Source: an uncultured Pelagibacteraceae bacterium
Lineage (GTDB): Bacteria; Pseudomonadota; Alphaproteobacteria; Pelagibacterales; Pelagibacteraceae
Length of the DNA stretch: 35,694 nucleotides
Reading direction: 5' to 3'
Assembly: GCA_902525355.1 (NCBI GenBank)
Contig: CABZGO010000016.1
Span: 1 to 35,694 of the forward strand
The position numbers and the translations under genes are program-made. Position 1 is the stretch's first letter. Every line of letters starts with the position of its first letter. This document shows positions 33,892-35,694 of this stretch, piece after piece. The notes beneath the pieces were generated by a model. That model ran no database searches and was not told where the DNA came from. It was given only the letters and a program-made list of their open reading frames with translations.

Positions 33892-34452
33892 TTACGGCTC
33901 AAGTTCAACATCCCAATACAAATAGTCCATCCAACTTTTATGTAAAAAGTTTGGTGGGAAATTCTTACCATTTTTGTGAAGATCTTCTGTTGTAGGTTGA
34001 AAAGGCCATTGGTTTAATGTCATACCTGAATTCTTTATTAGTCTTCCTCCCTTTTTAACATTACAAGATGAACAGGCTGTTACAACATTATCCCAATCTG
34101 TTTTTCCACCTTTTGATCTTGGCAATAGATGATCAAATGTAAGTTCGTTTTTACTTCCACAATATTGGCAGCTAAACTTATCTCTTAAAAATACATTAAA
34201 CCTCGTAAAGTTAGGATTAGATTGAGGTCTGATGTATGATTTAAGCGCAATTACACTTGGAAGTTTCATACTAAATGAAGGACTTCTGATTTGTCTATCA
34301 TAATAACTAACAATAGAAACCCTATCTAAGAAAACAGATTTAATTGAATCCTGCCAACTCCATAATGAAAGTGGATAATAACTTAAAGGTCTATAATCTG
34401 CATTTAAAACTAATGCAGGACATTTTTCTAAGGAAGTACTTTGATCAGACAT
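33892..34452 (-). CDS. HNH endonuclease-domain protein
   Basis: A 186-residue protein from the ATG at 34452. Its C-terminal half carries an HNH fold: CQYCG and CSSCNVKKGG form the zinc Cys pairs, with DHLLPRSKGGKTDWDNV as the catalytic stretch between them. The N-terminal half (CPALVLNADYRPLSYYPLSLWSW) is conserved in related bacterial HNH proteins that are widespread in alphaproteobacteria and whose function is not established. Longer starts exist at 34461 and 34476, but the probable -10 box lies at 34468-34473, which argues against 34476. Confidence 0.88.
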   Translation of the reverse strand: MSDQSTSLEKCPALVLNADYRPLSYYPLSLWSWQDSIKSVFLDRVSIVSYYDRQIRSPSFSMKLPSVIALKSYIRPQSNPNFTRFNVFLRDKFSCQYCGSKNELTFDHLLPRSKGGKTDWDNVVTACSSCNVKKGGRLIKNSGMTLNQWPFQPTTEDLHKNGKNFPPNFLHKSWMDYLYWDVELEP

Positions 34453-34467
34453 TTCAATCATACATAA

Positions 34468-34495
34468 AACATACATTAAAAATACATTTTATCAA
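34468..34495 (-). promoter_or_regulatory. Candidate promoter for the HNH gene
   Basis: Minus strand. TTGATA (34495-34490, 4 of 6) and TATGTT (34473-34468, 4 of 6) are separated by 16 bp. Transcription would start near 34461, giving a very short leader to the ATG at 34452. The match is moderate and AT-rich DNA produces such pairs by chance. Confidence 0.35.
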
Positions 34496-34522
34496 CACAT
34501 CTAATTTAATATTAAATATTTA

Positions 34523-35179
34523 TTAACTAATTAATTTTTTTTTAATAAAGTTTAATGCCGCACTTGATGCTTCAATAGGTATATGATGATCACAGTTTTT
34601 AATCATTAAAGTTTCAATTTTAATTTTGTTTCTAATAAAAAAATCCTTAGCTTCAAGCAAATTGTTCGGGGGGACGATTGGATCATTTTCACCATGTATC
34701 ATTAAAACATTAGTTTTATTTTTAATTCTTAAAGAAAGGTCTTTCATATTTATGATTCTTCCAGAAAACCCTACAATACAACTAAATTCTTTTTCTGATG
34801 TTAGACCAACATTTAATGACATCATGCATCCTTGACTGAAGCCAGAAACACAAATTTGTGAATATTCTAAATTAAAATAATTACTTACTTCTGAAATATA
34901 ACTGTTTAAAATATTTTCTGCCTTTTTTGACTCTTGGAGAGTATATTCTTGATCTTCATTATTTAGATCAAACCATTGAAAACCAGTTGGATTTATGCTG
35001 CACAACTCGTGTGCATCAGGGCATAAAAAAACTGTATTTTTTAAAAATCTTTTCCAATTTAAGGTAAGCATACTGATGTCTTTACCATCACCTCCATATC
35101 CATGAAGTAAAATGACTGCACTTTTTACTTTCTCATTATTTTCTGGTTTTATCATTGTTGTATTTAACGAAAATTTCAT
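34523..35179 (-). CDS. Carboxylesterase/phospholipase-family alpha/beta hydrolase
   Basis: A 218-residue hydrolase of the carboxylesterase type (YpfH/acyl-protein thioesterase-like). The strand-turn motif is VILLHGYGGDGKD. The nucleophile elbow is GFSQGC, the acid is the Asp in HGENDPIVP, and the His is in CDHHIP. The substrate is not evident. The start is the ATG at 35179, which overlaps the stop of the thioredoxin-like gene upstream (ATGA). A TTG six codons earlier is therefore not needed. There is no signal peptide. Confidence 0.88.
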   Translation of the reverse strand: MKFSLNTTMIKPENNEKVKSAVILLHGYGGDGKDISMLTLNWKRFLKNTVFLCPDAHELCSINPTGFQWFDLNNEDQEYTLQESKKAENILNSYISEVSNYFNLEYSQICVSGFSQGCMMSLNVGLTSEKEFSCIVGFSGRIINMKDLSLRIKNKTNVLMIHGENDPIVPPNNLLEAKDFFIRNKIKIETLMIKNCDHHIPIEASSAALNFIKKKLIS

Positions 35180-35694
35180 AAATTTTTTGGTAACCAATCA
35201 AGTAATGATTGATCATTAAAGTCAATATAGCCAACAATTCTACCAACTTCAAAACCATTTCGGTCTATTAAAATTGTTGTGGGTAATCCTCGTAGCTTAA
35301 ATAACTGTGAAAACTCTGGTCCAGATCCTGTAAATATATCTAAATTCATAATTTTGATGTCGTCAAAAAACTCTTTTGATTTTTTATAACTATCGCCACC
35401 AATATTAATCGGGATAATATTGATATTTTTAAATTCAATTAAAGTTTTAAGTTTATCCAAAGATGGCATCTCTTTTTTACAAGGAGCACACCAAGTAGCC
35501 CAAAAATTTATTATTAATGGGTTTGATTTATAATCATTTAAACTTACTTTTTCACCTTCAGATTTAATAAATTCTATATTTTCAATTTTTTTCTTGTCTT
35601 TATGTACTATAAGATTCTTAATTTCTGGACGCTCTATTGAATATGAGACGCTAGATGATATTAAGTAAAATATTATTATAAGATAATTAAAAAA
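35176..35694 (-). CDS. TlpA-like thiol-disulfide oxidoreductase (5' end cut by window edge)
   Basis: Thioredoxin-fold protein of the TlpA/ResA/CcmG group, which reduces periplasmic disulfides, often for cytochrome or oxidase maturation. The frame is open to the right edge (172 codons visible) with no start codon seen. The visible N-terminal part is hydrophobic (NYLIIIFYLISSSVSYS), a likely membrane anchor or signal peptide. The active site is NFWATWCAPCKKEMPSL. The cis-Pro loop RGLPTTILIDRNG follows. It overlaps the esterase start by 4 bp. Reading only from the internal Met at 35469 would remove the WCAPC site, so the longer frame is correct. Confidence 0.92.
   Translation of the reverse strand, partial: FFNYLIIIFYLISSSVSYSIERPEIKNLIVHKDKKKIENIEFIKSEGEKVSLNDYKSNPLIINFWATWCAPCKKEMPSLDKLKTLIEFKNINIIPINIGGDSYKKSKEFFDDIKIMNLDIFTGSGPEFSQLFKLRGLPTTILIDRNGFEVGRIVGYIDFNDQSLLDWLPKNL

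Overview
This window is most likely from a marine alphaproteobacterium of the SAR11 (Pelagibacterales) type. The sequence is very AT-rich, genes are packed with start/stop overlaps (TAATG, ATGA) or gaps of a few bases, and there are no insertion sequences, CRISPR arrays or prophage genes. A helicase–ferredoxin–CarD block of alphaproteobacterial type and a tripartite TAXI transporter are also present. The assignment is inferred from gene content and style, not from a database match.

Layout: (1) 1–6431, minus strand: one tightly packed run with a GT4 glycosyltransferase, thrS, infC, rpmI, rplT, pheS and pheT (pheT runs off the left edge). (2) 6474–14984: an alpha/beta hydrolase on the plus strand, glutamate synthase gltD-gltB on the minus strand, uppP on the plus strand, and an EamA-type transporter. 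(3) 14100–20100, minus strand: a likely operon aceE–aceF–gamma-butyrobetaine-hydroxylase-like dioxygenase–EamA transporter. Here the lipoyl domain sits on the N-terminus of E1 (AceE) and is absent from E2 (AceF). (4) 20178–20777, plus strand: tRNA-Arg(ACG), a 27-codon membrane peptide and a hotdog thioesterase in one tight run. (5) 20781–25866, minus strand: acetoacetyl-CoA synthetase, a TAXI solute-binding protein and a fused TRAP permease, with a strong hairpin just before the permease start. (6) 26029–30095, plus strand: SUV3-like helicase, TerB-like protein, 7Fe ferredoxin and CarD with a long Lys-rich N-terminus, all overlapping. (7) 30094–30318, minus strand: a miniature gene with its own promoter, 5' stem-loop, Shine-Dalgarno, 27-codon ORF of mostly Lys/Arg, and terminator. 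(8) 30429–32223, minus strand: tRNA-Leu(CAA) directly followed by a long-chain acyl-CoA synthetase. (9) 32281–35694: YqaA/DedA-type membrane protein, dsbB and coq7 on the plus strand, then an HNH nuclease, an esterase and a TlpA-like thioredoxin (cut by the right edge) on the minus strand.

Most of the window is housekeeping: translation, nitrogen assimilation, pyruvate oxidation, quinone and thiol redox chemistry. The parts that depart from the ordinary are the relocated lipoyl domain, two unlisted 27-codon genes with contrasting character (polybasic and membrane-spanning), the Lys-rich CarD extension, and two tRNAs that lie only 7 and 14 nt upstream of start codons. No stretch longer than about 300 bases is without a gene. 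I recognised no known riboswitch class.
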